A stretch of DNA of 64,000 nucleotides, taken from Ensifer sp. LC163. Its GTDB lineage: Bacteria; Pseudomonadota; Alphaproteobacteria; Rhizobiales; Rhizobiaceae. The notes under the pieces were generated by a model. That model had not been told where the DNA came from. It was given only the letters and a program-made list of their open reading frames with translations, and ran no database searches. The translations under genes and the position numbers were made by a program. The stretch covers positions 1 through 64,000 of the forward strand of contig NZ_MBSS01000015.1 of the NCBI RefSeq assembly GCF_001695855.1. Reading direction: 5' to 3'. Shown here piece by piece: positions 42,385-51,601 of the stretch. Position 1 is the first letter of the stretch, and each line of letters opens with the position of its first letter.

Positions 42385-44792
42385 CGACTTGGACCCTAGC
42401 CACGGCACTCCTGTCCCACTGGCGACGACGGCCGCTGCAGTTCGGTGCTCTCTTGTCGGGCCTGGCGCTGGCGACTGCCCTGTGGTCCGGAGTGCAGGCG
42501 ATCAACGCAGAAGCCCGCGCGAGCTACGCCCGCGCCGCGATTGCGCTCGACCAGAACGGGTTGGCAAACCTGGTTTCTCCGAACGGCGGCTCGCTTCCCC
42601 AGTCCGCCTTCGTGCGGCTCAGAAGGTCGGGCTGGAACGTGTCGCCAGTTTTGGAGGGGGACTATCGGTTCGGAACCACCCGGTTAAGGGTGATCGGCAT
42701 CGAGCCCCTGACGATGCCAGCGGAGGCGCAGACCGTCGATCTGGGGAATGCCGGGGACTTGCTTTCCTTCATCTCGCCTCCGGGCACGCTGGTTGTCTCT
42801 CCTGGAACAGCGGAAAAAATACGAGGGCAGACCGACCTCGCACTGCGTGTTTCGGATCGGATGCTGGACGGGGCCGCCTTCGTCGATATTGGTTTGGCCC
42901 AGAGTCTACTAAGAAGAGACGGCGAACTCAGTCGGATTGTGATCGCCGAAAACCAACGTCCCGGTCTGGAGCCGTTTGGAGCGCTTGTCCCGGCGCTCAC
43001 GGTTCGCGAGCCGAACGCACAAACAGACATCGAGCAACTTACCGAGAGCTTTCATCTCAATTTGACGGCTTTCGGCTTGCTTGCCTTCGCCGTCGGGCTG
43101 TTCATCGTGTACTCGACGATCGGCCTCGCCTTCGAGCAACGGCGGCCCACCTTCAGAACCCTTCGCTGTCTTGGCGTGTCGTTGAGGGTGCTTGCGGTTC
43201 TGCTGCTCGCCGAGCTGGTCCTTTTCGCCCTCGCCGCCGGGGCGGTCGGAGTCGCTATCGGATATCTGGTCGCGTCACTGCTGCTGCCCGGAGTGGCCGC
43301 AACCCTCGAAGGACTTTACGGAGCCAGCGTGCCCGGCACGCTTTCCCTGCGTCCGGAGTGGTGGCTTTCGGGCTTTGCCATCGCAATGGCCGGAACATTG
43401 GTTTCGTCGGCACAGAGCCTGTTGCGCTTGATGCGGGTGCCTTTGCTCGCGGTGGCCCAACCCCAGGTATGGGGACGATCGTCCCAAGCGGGGCGGCGGA
43501 TTCAGGTGCTGGCCGCAGCGGCTTTGCTAGCCCTCTCGGGAGCTCTTCTTCTGTGGGCTGATGGACTCCAGGCGGGCTTTGGCATCCTTGGCTGTCTTCT
43601 GCTCGGGGCGTCACTACTTCTCCCCGCCGTGCTCTCCGGATTCCTCACCGTGATGCAGCGGACGTCTTCGGGTGCGCTCGTCACGTGGTTCTGCGCCGAC
43701 ACCCGGCAGCAACTCCCGGGACTTTCCCTTGCCCTCATGGCATTGCTTCTTGCTCTGGCGGCAAACGTAGGCGTCGGAACCATGGTGTCGAGCTTCCGTC
43801 TCACGTTCGTCGGCTGGCTCGACCAACGCCTCGCCGCGGAGCTTTACGTCGCCGCCCGGACCGAGCCCGAGGCAGACAGGCTCAGGGCATGGCTCGCAAC
43901 GAAGGTGGAATCGGTGCTGCCGATCTCCAGCGTAGACGCCGAGATCCGGGGGCAGTCGATGCAGATCTTCGGCGTCGTTGACGATCCGACCTACCGGAAG
44001 CACTGGCCCCTGATCGCCGGCTTGCCGGACGTCTGGGATCGGGTGGCTTCCGGGGAAGGGGTGTTGGTCAACGAACAGTTCTGGAGGCGGGAGCGGCTCC
44101 GCATCGGCGATCAGCTAGATCTGGCCAACGACTGGAAGTCGACGGTTGTCGGCGTCTATTCGGATTATGGAAACCCAAAGGGCCAAGTCATCGCCGGAAT
44201 AAACGCCCTGACCTCTCGGTACCCGCAAGTCTCGCGCTTGCGCTACGGTCTGCGGGTCCAGCCTGATCAGGTTGCCGACCTGCGGGCGAGCCTCTCGGGC
44301 GAATTCGGGCTACCACCGGATAACATCGTCGATCAGGCGGCACTGAAGGAACAGTCACGGCGGATCTTCGATCGCACATTTTTGGTCACTGGCGCATTGA
44401 ACATATTCACGCTTGGGGTTGCAGCATTGGCTATGTTCTTAAGCCTCCTCACGCTTTCGGAAATGCGCCTCCCGCAGCTTGCGCCCGTATGGGCCATGGG
44501 GGTCACAAGACGCGATCTCGCTCTTCTTGAGCTTCTGAGACCGCTGGTGCTCTGGCTGACGACATTTATTGCCGCTTTGCCACTCGGCCTGGCGCTGGCG
44601 TGGGTTCTTCTCGCGGTGGTGAACGTCGAAGCCTTCGGCTGGCGTCTGCCGATGCATATCTTTCCTTACGAGTGGGTCAGGCTCGGTCTCGTCGTGCTCG
44701 CCGCTGCGGTCGTTTCCGTATTCATCCCGCTTCGCCGGCTGGCGGGGCTCGCGCCGTCGGAACTTCTGAAGGTATTCGCCAGTGAGCGTTAG
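42381..44792 (+). CDS. FtsX-family ABC permease (AttF/AttG-like)
   Basis: 803 residues. A first membrane helix (residues 18-38, FGALLSGLALATALWSGVQA) is followed by a large periplasmic domain. A first FtsX block of helices lies at about 220-410 (LTAFGLLAFAVGLFIVYSTI), then a second periplasmic domain, and a second FtsX block at about 670-800. This double FtsX layout is like AttF/AttG-type or YbbP-like permeases and differs from MacB. Together with the ATPase it probably exports or extracts a lipophilic molecule. It overlaps the AttH-like gene by 11 bases. Confidence 0.85.
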   Translation: MTTWTLATALLSHWRRRPLQFGALLSGLALATALWSGVQAINAEARASYARAAIALDQNGLANLVSPNGGSLPQSAFVRLRRSGWNVSPVLEGDYRFGTTRLRVIGIEPLTMPAEAQTVDLGNAGDLLSFISPPGTLVVSPGTAEKIRGQTDLALRVSDRMLDGAAFVDIGLAQSLLRRDGELSRIVIAENQRPGLEPFGALVPALTVREPNAQTDIEQLTESFHLNLTAFGLLAFAVGLFIVYSTIGLAFEQRRPTFRTLRCLGVSLRVLAVLLLAELVLFALAAGAVGVAIGYLVASLLLPGVAATLEGLYGASVPGTLSLRPEWWLSGFAIAMAGTLVSSAQSLLRLMRVPLLAVAQPQVWGRSSQAGRRIQVLAAAALLALSGALLLWADGLQAGFGILGCLLLGASLLLPAVLSGFLTVMQRTSSGALVTWFCADTRQQLPGLSLALMALLLALAANVGVGTMVSSFRLTFVGWLDQRLAAELYVAARTEPEADRLRAWLATKVESVLPISSVDAEIRGQSMQIFGVVDDPTYRKHWPLIAGLPDVWDRVASGEGVLVNEQFWRRERLRIGDQLDLANDWKSTVVGVYSDYGNPKGQVIAGINALTSRYPQVSRLRYGLRVQPDQVADLRASLSGEFGLPPDNIVDQAALKEQSRRIFDRTFLVTGALNIFTLGVAALAMFLSLLTLSEMRLPQLAPVWAMGVTRRDLALLELLRPLVLWLTTFIAALPLGLALAWVLLAVVNVEAFGWRLPMHIFPYEWVRLGLVVLAAAVVSVFIPLRRLAGLAPSELLKVFASER

Positions 44793-45855
44793 ATCGATTG
44801 CGATCGCCTTGGCGGTGATGACCATGGCCAGCTTGTCCGGAAGCCAAGCGGCCTCCGAGGGTTTTGCTGGCCTCGGCTCGGCGGCCGAAGGGTTTTCGGT
44901 TCCGCAGCCCGGCCTGCCGTTCCGTTTCCCCGCCGACCACGGCCCACATACGGACTTCCGGATAGAGTGGTGGTATCTAACGGCCAATCTTGAAGCTCCC
45001 GACGGGACGCAATACGGCGCGCAGTGGACCCTTTTCCGGTCAGCGCTTGCTCCAAGGGAGGCGAACGGGTGGTCGAGCCCACAGCTTTGGATGGGTCACG
45101 CAGCCGTCACGACTTCCGGAGACCACTTCGTGGCAGAACGTATTTCACGCGGGGGAGTGGGACAGGCTGGCGTTGTCGCGGAGCCTTTCTCGGCCTGGAT
45201 CGATGACTGGCAGATGAAGGGACTTGCAGCCCCGGGATCGGATCAGCTGGCCGAACTCAACGTGACTGCAGCCGCAAAGGACTTCAGTTACGAACTCCGC
45301 CTGTCGGCCACCGGCCCGCTCGTGCCGCATGGCGATAACGGCTATTCGGTGAAATCGGCGAAGGGACAGGCCAGCTACTATTATTCGCAACCGTTCTACG
45401 CGGTGACCGGCTCGCTTGCGCTGCCCACCGGGAATGTCGCCGTGACGGGGAAGGCCTGGCTTGACCGCGAGTGGTCGTCACAGCCGCTCGCGGAAGATCA
45501 GACGGGTTGGGACTGGTTCTCGCTGCATCTCGATACAGGGGAGAAGCTCATGGGCTTCCGTCTTCGAGACGCTGGAGAGGGATTTACCTCGGCGACCTGG
45601 ATCACTGCCGAGGGCCGACCGGAGCCCTTACCCGCGGGAACTCTCCAGATCGTTCCCGTCCGGACTGCCAAGGTCGCAGGGCGTCGGATTCCAGTGGCCT
45701 GGAACGTACGAATTCCCAGTCGCGGCTTTGATGTCACGACCAGGCCGTTGAACGACCAAGCATGGATGGCAACGTCCACACCGTATTGGGAAGGCCCGAT
45801 CAGCTTTGGCGGCAACGTCGGCGGGAGGGGGTATCTGGAGATGACTGGGTACTAA
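44782..45855 (+). CDS. AttH/CrtC-type lipocalin-like hydrolase
   Basis: 357 residues with a Sec signal (IAIALAVMTMASLSGSQAA). The mature part shows the carotenoid 1,2-hydratase/AttH double lipocalin: FPADHGPHTDFRIEWWYLTA, WTLFRSALAP, AWLDREWSSQPLA and GWDWFSLHLDTGEKLMGF. It starts at GTG 44782 inside the end of the permease gene. AttH-like proteins are encoded with FtsX-type ABC transporters in Agrobacterium (attE-H) and are thought to act on a hydrophobic substrate in the periplasm; the substrate is unknown. Confidence 0.88.
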   Translation: MSVRSIAIALAVMTMASLSGSQAASEGFAGLGSAAEGFSVPQPGLPFRFPADHGPHTDFRIEWWYLTANLEAPDGTQYGAQWTLFRSALAPREANGWSSPQLWMGHAAVTTSGDHFVAERISRGGVGQAGVVAEPFSAWIDDWQMKGLAAPGSDQLAELNVTAAAKDFSYELRLSATGPLVPHGDNGYSVKSAKGQASYYYSQPFYAVTGSLALPTGNVAVTGKAWLDREWSSQPLAEDQTGWDWFSLHLDTGEKLMGFRLRDAGEGFTSATWITAEGRPEPLPAGTLQIVPVRTAKVAGRRIPVAWNVRIPSRGFDVTTRPLNDQAWMATSTPYWEGPISFGGNVGGRGYLEMTGY

Positions 45856-46363
45856 ACACCTAGATAACCCTTGACCCCAAAATCCTGATGTGAACCCGAT
45901 CGAACCAAGGATCCGTCGTTCTTTTTCAACCGAACTTCACGCTCTGTTGTTGCGACGCAAGTTATAGGTTGATTTTTAGAAAGCATACGTCAGCCTACAG
46001 GCTGATTCCTTCAGATCCTCTCTCAGTTTACAGACTGATCCGATGATCTCTCCAAGACCACCGTCACGGGCGTATGGGTGCTCGTTTCAGCGGTCGCCAT
46101 CGCGTTCTACTACATCTGGAGCGCTGAACTGACGGACAGTATGGCACCCTTCCGGTAAATGCCCCGGCGGGCTTTGTCGCGATCCCGCCATTGGCTGGTT
46201 GGGAAATGGCGAACACCGTCTACGAGACCACCGTTCAGGCGGCATGGACTACCGTCTATCTCGGTGTGATGATCACTGTCGCCGGCCTGCAGATGCCGAT
46301 CCTGACCGATTGATTGACGACATTGACTATTCCGATACCCACCTTCGCGATTCCAACAATCCG
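45856..46363. other. Gene-poor region before the ISL3 element
   Basis: Two short hydrophobic scraps are readable on the plus strand (GVWVLVSAVAIAFYYIWSAE near 46070-46130 and TTVQAAWTTVYLGVMITVAG near 46220-46285), which look like pieces of inner-membrane proteins but cannot be assigned. Two similar small hairpins, TCAGCC-TACA-GGCTGA at 45990-46005 and TCAGTTTACAGACTGA at 46023-46038, lie 33 bases apart after the AttH-like gene. Confidence 0.45.
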
Positions 46364-48060
46364 CGGTTCTTCCTCAATTTCTGTGGTTAACAGAGTGTTA
46401 GCGCCGCGACTGCTATCTGCGGTGATGCGAGCGCAATTGAAATGGTCACCCGGCCCAGGGGTCAAAGTTCTGGGTATCACCTTTCAAGATGAAGAAAACT
46501 GGGTTGTTTCTGCCGCTGCGAAACCTGTCGGTATCTGCCCGGTTTGCGGAACGCGAAGCCGGCATCGGCATGGCTGGCACAACCGCCGCCTCCAGGACTT
46601 GCCTGTTCAGGGTCAAGCTGTGAAAATCAAACTCGCGCTGAACCGGTGGCAGTGTAGACACCGGAAATGCGGGCGACGAACCTTCACCGACAGGTTGCCC
46701 GAGATTGCTTCACCCTACATGCGAAGAACTGAACGGATGACTGAGATTGTAGGCTTGATTGGCCACAGGATGGGCGGTCGCCCCGGAGAGCACTTGATGC
46801 ATCGGCTCGGCATGCCGGTCAGCGACGACACGATCTTGCGGCAATTGAAGCGCAAGAATCCGGCGTCCATGCAAAAAGACAATATTCGGGTTGTGGGTAT
46901 TGATGATTGGAGCTGGCGGCATTCCTCGCGGTACGGCACGATCATGGTCGATCTTGAGCGTCAATCGGTCGTCGATGTTTTGGACGACCGCAGCGTTGAG
47001 AGCGCAAGAGCATGGTTGCAAGAACGTCCGACTATCGAGGTTGTTAGCCGAGACCGCTGTGGCCTGTATGCCCAGGCAGCCCGGGAGGGCGCACCGCAGG
47101 CCCGCCAGGTGGCTGACCGTTTTCATCTGGTCCAAAATCTCAGGGCGGCGATCAAGGAACAGATGAGCGTTTATGGTCACGCCCATGTGAGACCCATTCT
47201 CTCCGAAGATGCTATCGCCAGCGCTACGGCACGACACCGCCGCGCCCGCTTGGCGCACAGACAATCCCGTCAGGAAATATTTGAGACGCTTCAAGCTTTG
47301 CGCCAGCAGGGCCTCACCTACAGCGAGATTGCAAGGCGGACCGGATACGAGCGCCGCAGCATCGCGAATTGGCTTACTTCTAACGCACCTCGAGACAGAA
47401 ACCGGGCAGCATTGAATCCGACATCGCCATTGTATTTTGAAACTTTTCTGGCTGAACGCTGGAAGAATGGAAACCGCATTGGGCGCCATCTGTTTTACGA
47501 TATCAAGAACCGCGGCTATACGGGCAGCCGTTCCAATCTGGAGCGCTTGTTGAAGGTGTGGCGTGAAGTCGAAAACATCCAACCCGACGACCCGCCTCCC
47601 GATGTGGATGTTTCAGAACCCGTCCGCGATCCTGAAACCGGCCATGTGATCTCGTCTGTGGTGGCCGCAGCTTTGTGCATAAAACCGCGCGGTCTGCTGA
47701 CAGATCGTCAGGCCAGAAAGGTCAATGCATTGAAGCAGGGCTCGACAGCGTTCGCCATAATGCGTGGCTTGGCCATGCGCTTCAACGGCATCTTGCGCAG
47801 CAGGAATTCGGAGGCACTGGATAAATGGATCGATGATGCCATTGATACCGAACTCACGGCAATCATGCGTTTCGCCAGCGTTTTGCGCCGGGATATTGAT
47901 GCCGTCAAAAATGCGATCGAACTCCCGTGGAGCAACGGTCAAGCCGAAGGGCAGATCAACCGCCTCAAGATGCTGAAGCGAGCAATGTACGGTCGCGCCG
48001 GCCCAGAACTGATGAGGGCGAGAATGCTGCCGCTGAATCACAGAAATTGAGGATGAACCC
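46364..48060 (+). mobile_element. ISL3-family insertion sequence, intact
   Basis: Terminal inverted repeats: CGGTTCTTCCTCAATTTCTG at the left end and, reversed, GGGTTCATCCTCAATTTCTG at the right end (48039-48060), nearly perfect. The element is about 1.7 kb with a single transposase frame. The flanking bases do not show a matching 8-bp duplication. Confidence 0.88.
46425..48050 (+). CDS. ISL3-family transposase
   Basis: 541 residues from ATG 46425 (upstream in-frame starts lie in or before the terminal repeat). The N-terminal zinc finger is CPVCGTRSRHRHGWHNRRLQ with a second part CRHRKCGRRTF. A helix-turn-helix follows (RPGEHLMHRLGMPVSDDTIL). The DDE catalytic domain contains VVGIDDWSWRHSSRYGTIMV, VSRDRCGLYAQAA, VADRFHLVQNL and the C-terminal SNGQAEGQINRLKMLKRAMY with the catalytic Glu. 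It is full-length and uninterrupted, so probably active. Confidence 0.94.
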   Translation: MRAQLKWSPGPGVKVLGITFQDEENWVVSAAAKPVGICPVCGTRSRHRHGWHNRRLQDLPVQGQAVKIKLALNRWQCRHRKCGRRTFTDRLPEIASPYMRRTERMTEIVGLIGHRMGGRPGEHLMHRLGMPVSDDTILRQLKRKNPASMQKDNIRVVGIDDWSWRHSSRYGTIMVDLERQSVVDVLDDRSVESARAWLQERPTIEVVSRDRCGLYAQAAREGAPQARQVADRFHLVQNLRAAIKEQMSVYGHAHVRPILSEDAIASATARHRRARLAHRQSRQEIFETLQALRQQGLTYSEIARRTGYERRSIANWLTSNAPRDRNRAALNPTSPLYFETFLAERWKNGNRIGRHLFYDIKNRGYTGSRSNLERLLKVWREVENIQPDDPPPDVDVSEPVRDPETGHVISSVVAAALCIKPRGLLTDRQARKVNALKQGSTAFAIMRGLAMRFNGILRSRNSEALDKWIDDAIDTELTAIMRFASVLRRDIDAVKNAIELPWSNGQAEGQINRLKMLKRAMYGRAGPELMRARMLPLNHRN

Positions 48061-48183
48061 ATTTACCTGCCAAGCGACACATCCTTTCCCATCGGTTGCT
48101 CCTATTCCAATTCTCGCGTGTCATCCTCAAAAGCCAAGAACGACCGCTCCCCCCCGTCAGCCCTGCTCCAGCGGCGGTCTTTT

Positions 48184-48297
48184 CGGAAAATCCAGCCAGT
48201 GCTACGACCTCCGTCCTGCACGGGCCGGCAGAGGTCATAGGTGCACTGTCGAATCTCACCCGCATGCATACTCGGGCAGACAAAGCGCCTACGGAAC
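48184..48297 (+). repeat. Dispersed 115-bp repeat, copy B
   Basis: Same-orientation partner of 38409-38523, about 80 percent identical. It lies 124 bases beyond the right end of the ISL3 element and 42 bases before the stop of the LysR gene on the other strand. The remaining 48061-48183 has no gene I can support. Confidence 0.75.
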
Positions 48298-48338
48298 GCG
48301 CTGTGAGCGAATGCGGCGAAATTCCGCGTTTGGGGCAC

Positions 48339-49223
48339 TCAGTGCTCCCCGGCTCCCGCTGCGGAGACCGTCTGCAGCAGCCAGTCTTGGAACGCCGAAA
48401 CCTTCGGCATTTTGACCTTTTGCGCTGAGGCCACGAACCAGTATCCCCCCGAACTCTGAAGCCGCTCCTTGAACGGGGCGACGAGCAGGCCGGACCGCAG
48501 CTCCCGCTCGATCAGCGTCGAGCGTCCGAGTAGGATGCCCTTGCCTTCGATCGCCGCCCGGATCGCCATAATCGACTGATCGAAGGCAGCACCCGCAGTG
48601 GTGTCGATGTCCGCGATGCCGGCGTGGGCGAGCCAGGCGTCCCAGTCTTCCGCATAGCCCGGCACATGCAGGAGATCGCTGCCGCAAAGCGCACCGGCGC
48701 TCGGGAGCTCGGCCGCAACCTTCGGCGCGCAAACCGGAAAGATCTCGTCGCGCATCAGCAAGACGGCCTCCTGTCTCGGCCAGTTGCCCCAGCCGTAGCG
48801 GATCTCGGCATCCACCTTGCCCTGCCCTTGATCAAGCGCCGTCAACCTGAGATCGATGTTGGGGTGCGAAGCACGGAAAAGATCGAGCCTTGGGGCAATC
48901 CATTGGCTGGCAAATGATGTCGGCACGTGCACGACAAGCACGTCGCGCGCGCCCCGGTCGTTGAACTTCTGCGTCGCTTCCTCAATCAGCGCGAAGGCGC
49001 GCCCCAGATCCTCGGCGTATCGGCGGCCGGGGCCTGTGAGCCTGACACCGTTTGCATGGCGGTCGAACAGGTCCTTCGCAAGACGCTGCTCCAGGACGCG
49101 AATATGCTGGCTGATTGCCGACGGCGTCACATGGAGTTCGGCGGCCGCAGCCGCAAAGCTGCCGAGCCGGGCGGCGGCTTCGAAGGCACGGAGCCAGTTC
49201 AGGGGAACGCGTTCGGCAGGCAT
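48339..49223 (-). CDS. LysR-family regulator, GcvA type
   Basis: 294 residues. Winged helix at residues 8-66: LNWLRAFEAAARLGSFAAAA then AELHVTPSAISQHIRVLEQR, the GcvA-like version with A-V/I-S-x-x-I-x-x-L-E. The effector domain includes a typical RLTALDQGQGKVDAEIRYGWG segment of GcvA relatives. It is divergent from the Rieske oxygenase gene, with 113 bases between the starts, and is the likely activator of that operon with a betaine-type effector. Start at 49223 (MPAERVPLNWLRAF). Confidence 0.9.
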   Translation of the reverse strand: MPAERVPLNWLRAFEAAARLGSFAAAAAELHVTPSAISQHIRVLEQRLAKDLFDRHANGVRLTGPGRRYAEDLGRAFALIEEATQKFNDRGARDVLVVHVPTSFASQWIAPRLDLFRASHPNIDLRLTALDQGQGKVDAEIRYGWGNWPRQEAVLLMRDEIFPVCAPKVAAELPSAGALCGSDLLHVPGYAEDWDAWLAHAGIADIDTTAGAAFDQSIMAIRAAIEGKGILLGRSTLIERELRSGLLVAPFKERLQSSGGYWFVASAQKVKMPKVSAFQDWLLQTVSAAGAGEH

Positions 49224-49336
49224 GGCACCCTTAGATTTTCTTGCTCTGACCCAAAGGTATTCGCGTTTGCGCGACGGAACAAGAGGCATGTAGCCTCGCC
49301 TCCACTCGACCAAGGTTCTGTTGGAGAGGTGCCGAA

Positions 49337-50530
49337 ATGGATATGTTTTCGACCTATTGTCCTGGGAAGGGGCTGCCGCGCGAGTTCTATCTGAGCGAAG
49401 AGATTTTTGCCGCCGAGCAGCAGAAGATCTTCCGCAACAACTGGTTCTTTGCCGGCCACACGGTCGAGTTGCCGAAGCCCGGAGACTATATCACGCTCGA
49501 TGTCGGTGGTGCGCCCGTCGTCCTCGTGCGAGACCGTAGTGGCAAGGTGCACGCCCATCACAATGTCTGCCGACACCGCGGCTCGATCATCTGCACCAAG
49601 GAAAAGGGCACGGCTGCGCGTCTTGTCTGCCCCTACCACTCCTGGTCATACGCCCATGACGGCGCGCTGATCGGCGCACCGATGATGGGCGAAGAATTCG
49701 ACAAGAGCGCCCACGGGCTGAAGCCGGTTCATGCGGAGGAATCGGATGGACTGATCTTCGTCAATCTCTCCGAGACGCCTTCCCCGTTCAGCGAGTTGCG
49801 CGACCACCTTTCGCCAATCCTGAAATCCCAGGGCGTCGCCCGCGCGAAGATAGCGCTCATCCGCGACTATCATCTCGACGTGAACTGGAAGATCGTCGTC
49901 GAGAACAACCGCGAGTGCTACCATTGCGAGGCCAACCATCACGGCTACGTCTCGGTTCAGTACGACACCGAGAATGATAATCCGGCGCTCAAAGGCGAGA
50001 TCGCCGAACGCCTCGCCGATTGCACGATCCGGTGGGAAAAGGCGGGCCTCGACGTCGCCCGGGTCAACACCTCGTCGAACAACACCGCCGAATGGTTCCG
50101 TGCTAACCGCACGCCGGTGCGCAAGGGTATGGTCACCGAAAGCCCGGACGGCCAGCTGGTGTGCAACGTGTTGATGGCCGGTTTCGCCGACCCCGACATG
50201 GGGACGGCCCGCGCCAACACGAACATCAATTTCTGGTGCCACGCGAACTCCGACTATGCCCATACGGTGCGGATCACTCCGGTCTCGCCGACGAAAACGA
50301 TCGTGCGCGGCTACTGGCTTGTCGATGAGGCGGCCGTCGAGGGCCGCGACTATGATCCCGAGAAGGTCGCGGCCTTCCACGATCAGGTGATGTCGGAGGA
50401 CTGGGAGATCTGCCGCCGGCAATGGATCGGCGTCACCTCGCCCGGCTTCGACCCCGGCCCCTATTCGCCGACGAAGGAGCAGAACGTCGATCGCTATATC
50501 CGCTGGTATGCCCGGCGGATGAGCGCATGA
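49337..50530 (+). CDS. Rieske oxygenase alpha subunit, betaine/stachydrine demethylase type
   Basis: 397 residues. Rieske [2Fe-2S] ligands are Cys78-x-His80 (CRHRGS) and Cys98-x2-His101 (CPYHSW). The mononuclear iron site is in NNRECYHCEANHHGY (His196 and His201). The E-N-N-R-E-C-Y-H-C form is characteristic of the quaternary-ammonium group (glycine betaine, carnitine, stachydrine monooxygenases), which remove N-methyl groups as formaldehyde. GGAGAGG precedes the ATG. The neighbouring reductase and the dimethylglycine-dehydrogenase-like gene support successive N-demethylation. The exact betaine cannot be decided from sequence. Confidence 0.9.
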   Translation: MDMFSTYCPGKGLPREFYLSEEIFAAEQQKIFRNNWFFAGHTVELPKPGDYITLDVGGAPVVLVRDRSGKVHAHHNVCRHRGSIICTKEKGTAARLVCPYHSWSYAHDGALIGAPMMGEEFDKSAHGLKPVHAEESDGLIFVNLSETPSPFSELRDHLSPILKSQGVARAKIALIRDYHLDVNWKIVVENNRECYHCEANHHGYVSVQYDTENDNPALKGEIAERLADCTIRWEKAGLDVARVNTSSNNTAEWFRANRTPVRKGMVTESPDGQLVCNVLMAGFADPDMGTARANTNINFWCHANSDYAHTVRITPVSPTKTIVRGYWLVDEAAVEGRDYDPEKVAAFHDQVMSEDWEICRRQWIGVTSPGFDPGPYSPTKEQNVDRYIRWYARRMSA

Positions 50531-50537
50531 TGCTCCC

Positions 50538-51509
50538 ATGATGGTGCCAGCCATGCTCTCCAGGCCGGAAATCCTGCTGCAAGTCGCCGATATCGAGGCG
50601 CTGACTGCGCGAGTCTCGGCCTACAGGTTGGTCTCCCCTTCTGGCGAGCACCTGCCGGCCTGGGACGCGGGCGCTCATCTCAACTTCCACCTGCCAAGCG
50701 GCCGCTCGCGTTGTTACTCGCTGTGTGGCGACCCCGCCCGGACGTCCGAATACTGGATCGCCGTCCAGCGCGAGGAACAGGGCGAAGGCGGCTCGCTGGA
50801 GGTGGCCAGAACTTTTGCGCGCGGGGTCGTGGTGCGCGCCGACCGGCCGCGCAACGGTTTTGCGCTGGCCGAAGATGCCCGGCGTCATGTCCTGATCGCC
50901 GGCGGCATCGGTATCACGCCGATCATCGCGATGATCCATCATCTGCGGCAGGCCGAGGCGGATTATTTCGCCCATGTCTGTGCGCGCGCTCTCGAAGAAA
51001 CAGCGTTCCGCGCGCTCGTTCTCGACGAAGTCGCCGCCGGCCGCGCAGCGCTCCATCACGACGGCAACGATCCCGCCCGCCGTCCCAACATGGCCGCACT
51101 GGTCGGCGAGGCTGCCGCCGGAGCCCATGTCTATGCCTGCGGCCCGGCAGGGTTCCTCAAGGCATTTGGCAAGGCGACCGAAAGCTGGCCGCGTCATCAG
51201 ATACATGTCGAAAGTTTCGTCCCCAACGAGCGCCTGGGCGACGGCGACCAAGGGTTCGAGGTCGAGATAGCCTCGAGCCGCGAGGTCATTGCAGTGCCGG
51301 CCGACAAGACGCTGCTCGCAGCGCTGGCCGAGCGCGGACATGGTATCGCGACGAGCTGCCGGCAGGGGATCTGCGGCTCCTGCATGGTGCGCTACCTCGA
51401 CGGCATTCCCGATCATCGCGACGAGGCACTCTCCGAAGTCGAACGGCAGGAATACCTCACTGCCTGCTGCTCACGCGCGCTTTCACCAAGGCTCGTCCTC
51501 GACCTCTGA
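50538..51509 (+). CDS. Oxygenase reductase (FMN/FAD, NAD(P)H, plant-type [2Fe-2S])
   Basis: 323 residues in the phthalate-dioxygenase-reductase order: flavin domain with RCYSLCGDP, nucleotide domain with GGIGITPIIAMIHHLRQ and YACGPAGFLKAF, and a C-terminal ferredoxin with CRQGICGSCMVRYLDG plus a last Cys near the end (C-C-S-R). It passes electrons from NAD(P)H to the Rieske oxygenase, whose stop lies seven bases upstream. It starts at ATG 50538; ATG 50541 is equally possible. Confidence 0.92.
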   Translation: MMVPAMLSRPEILLQVADIEALTARVSAYRLVSPSGEHLPAWDAGAHLNFHLPSGRSRCYSLCGDPARTSEYWIAVQREEQGEGGSLEVARTFARGVVVRADRPRNGFALAEDARRHVLIAGGIGITPIIAMIHHLRQAEADYFAHVCARALEETAFRALVLDEVAAGRAALHHDGNDPARRPNMAALVGEAAAGAHVYACGPAGFLKAFGKATESWPRHQIHVESFVPNERLGDGDQGFEVEIASSREVIAVPADKTLLAALAERGHGIATSCRQGICGSCMVRYLDGIPDHRDEALSEVERQEYLTACCSRALSPRLVLDL

Positions 51510-51601
51510 CGAATTTGCGTTGCGCCGGCGGGAGGCCGTCTCAACGGGCAAACAAACCGGCAATCTCTCGCTGTCGTAAGCTCAATCCGGAAAGGCCGAA
51601 A

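Noticed and set aside
50711-51601. An N-terminal extension of the dehydrogenase at 51602 by about 297 codons
   Set aside because: It is an Arg-rich shadow of the reductase gene in another frame. The ribosome site and the FAD motif both place the start at 51602.
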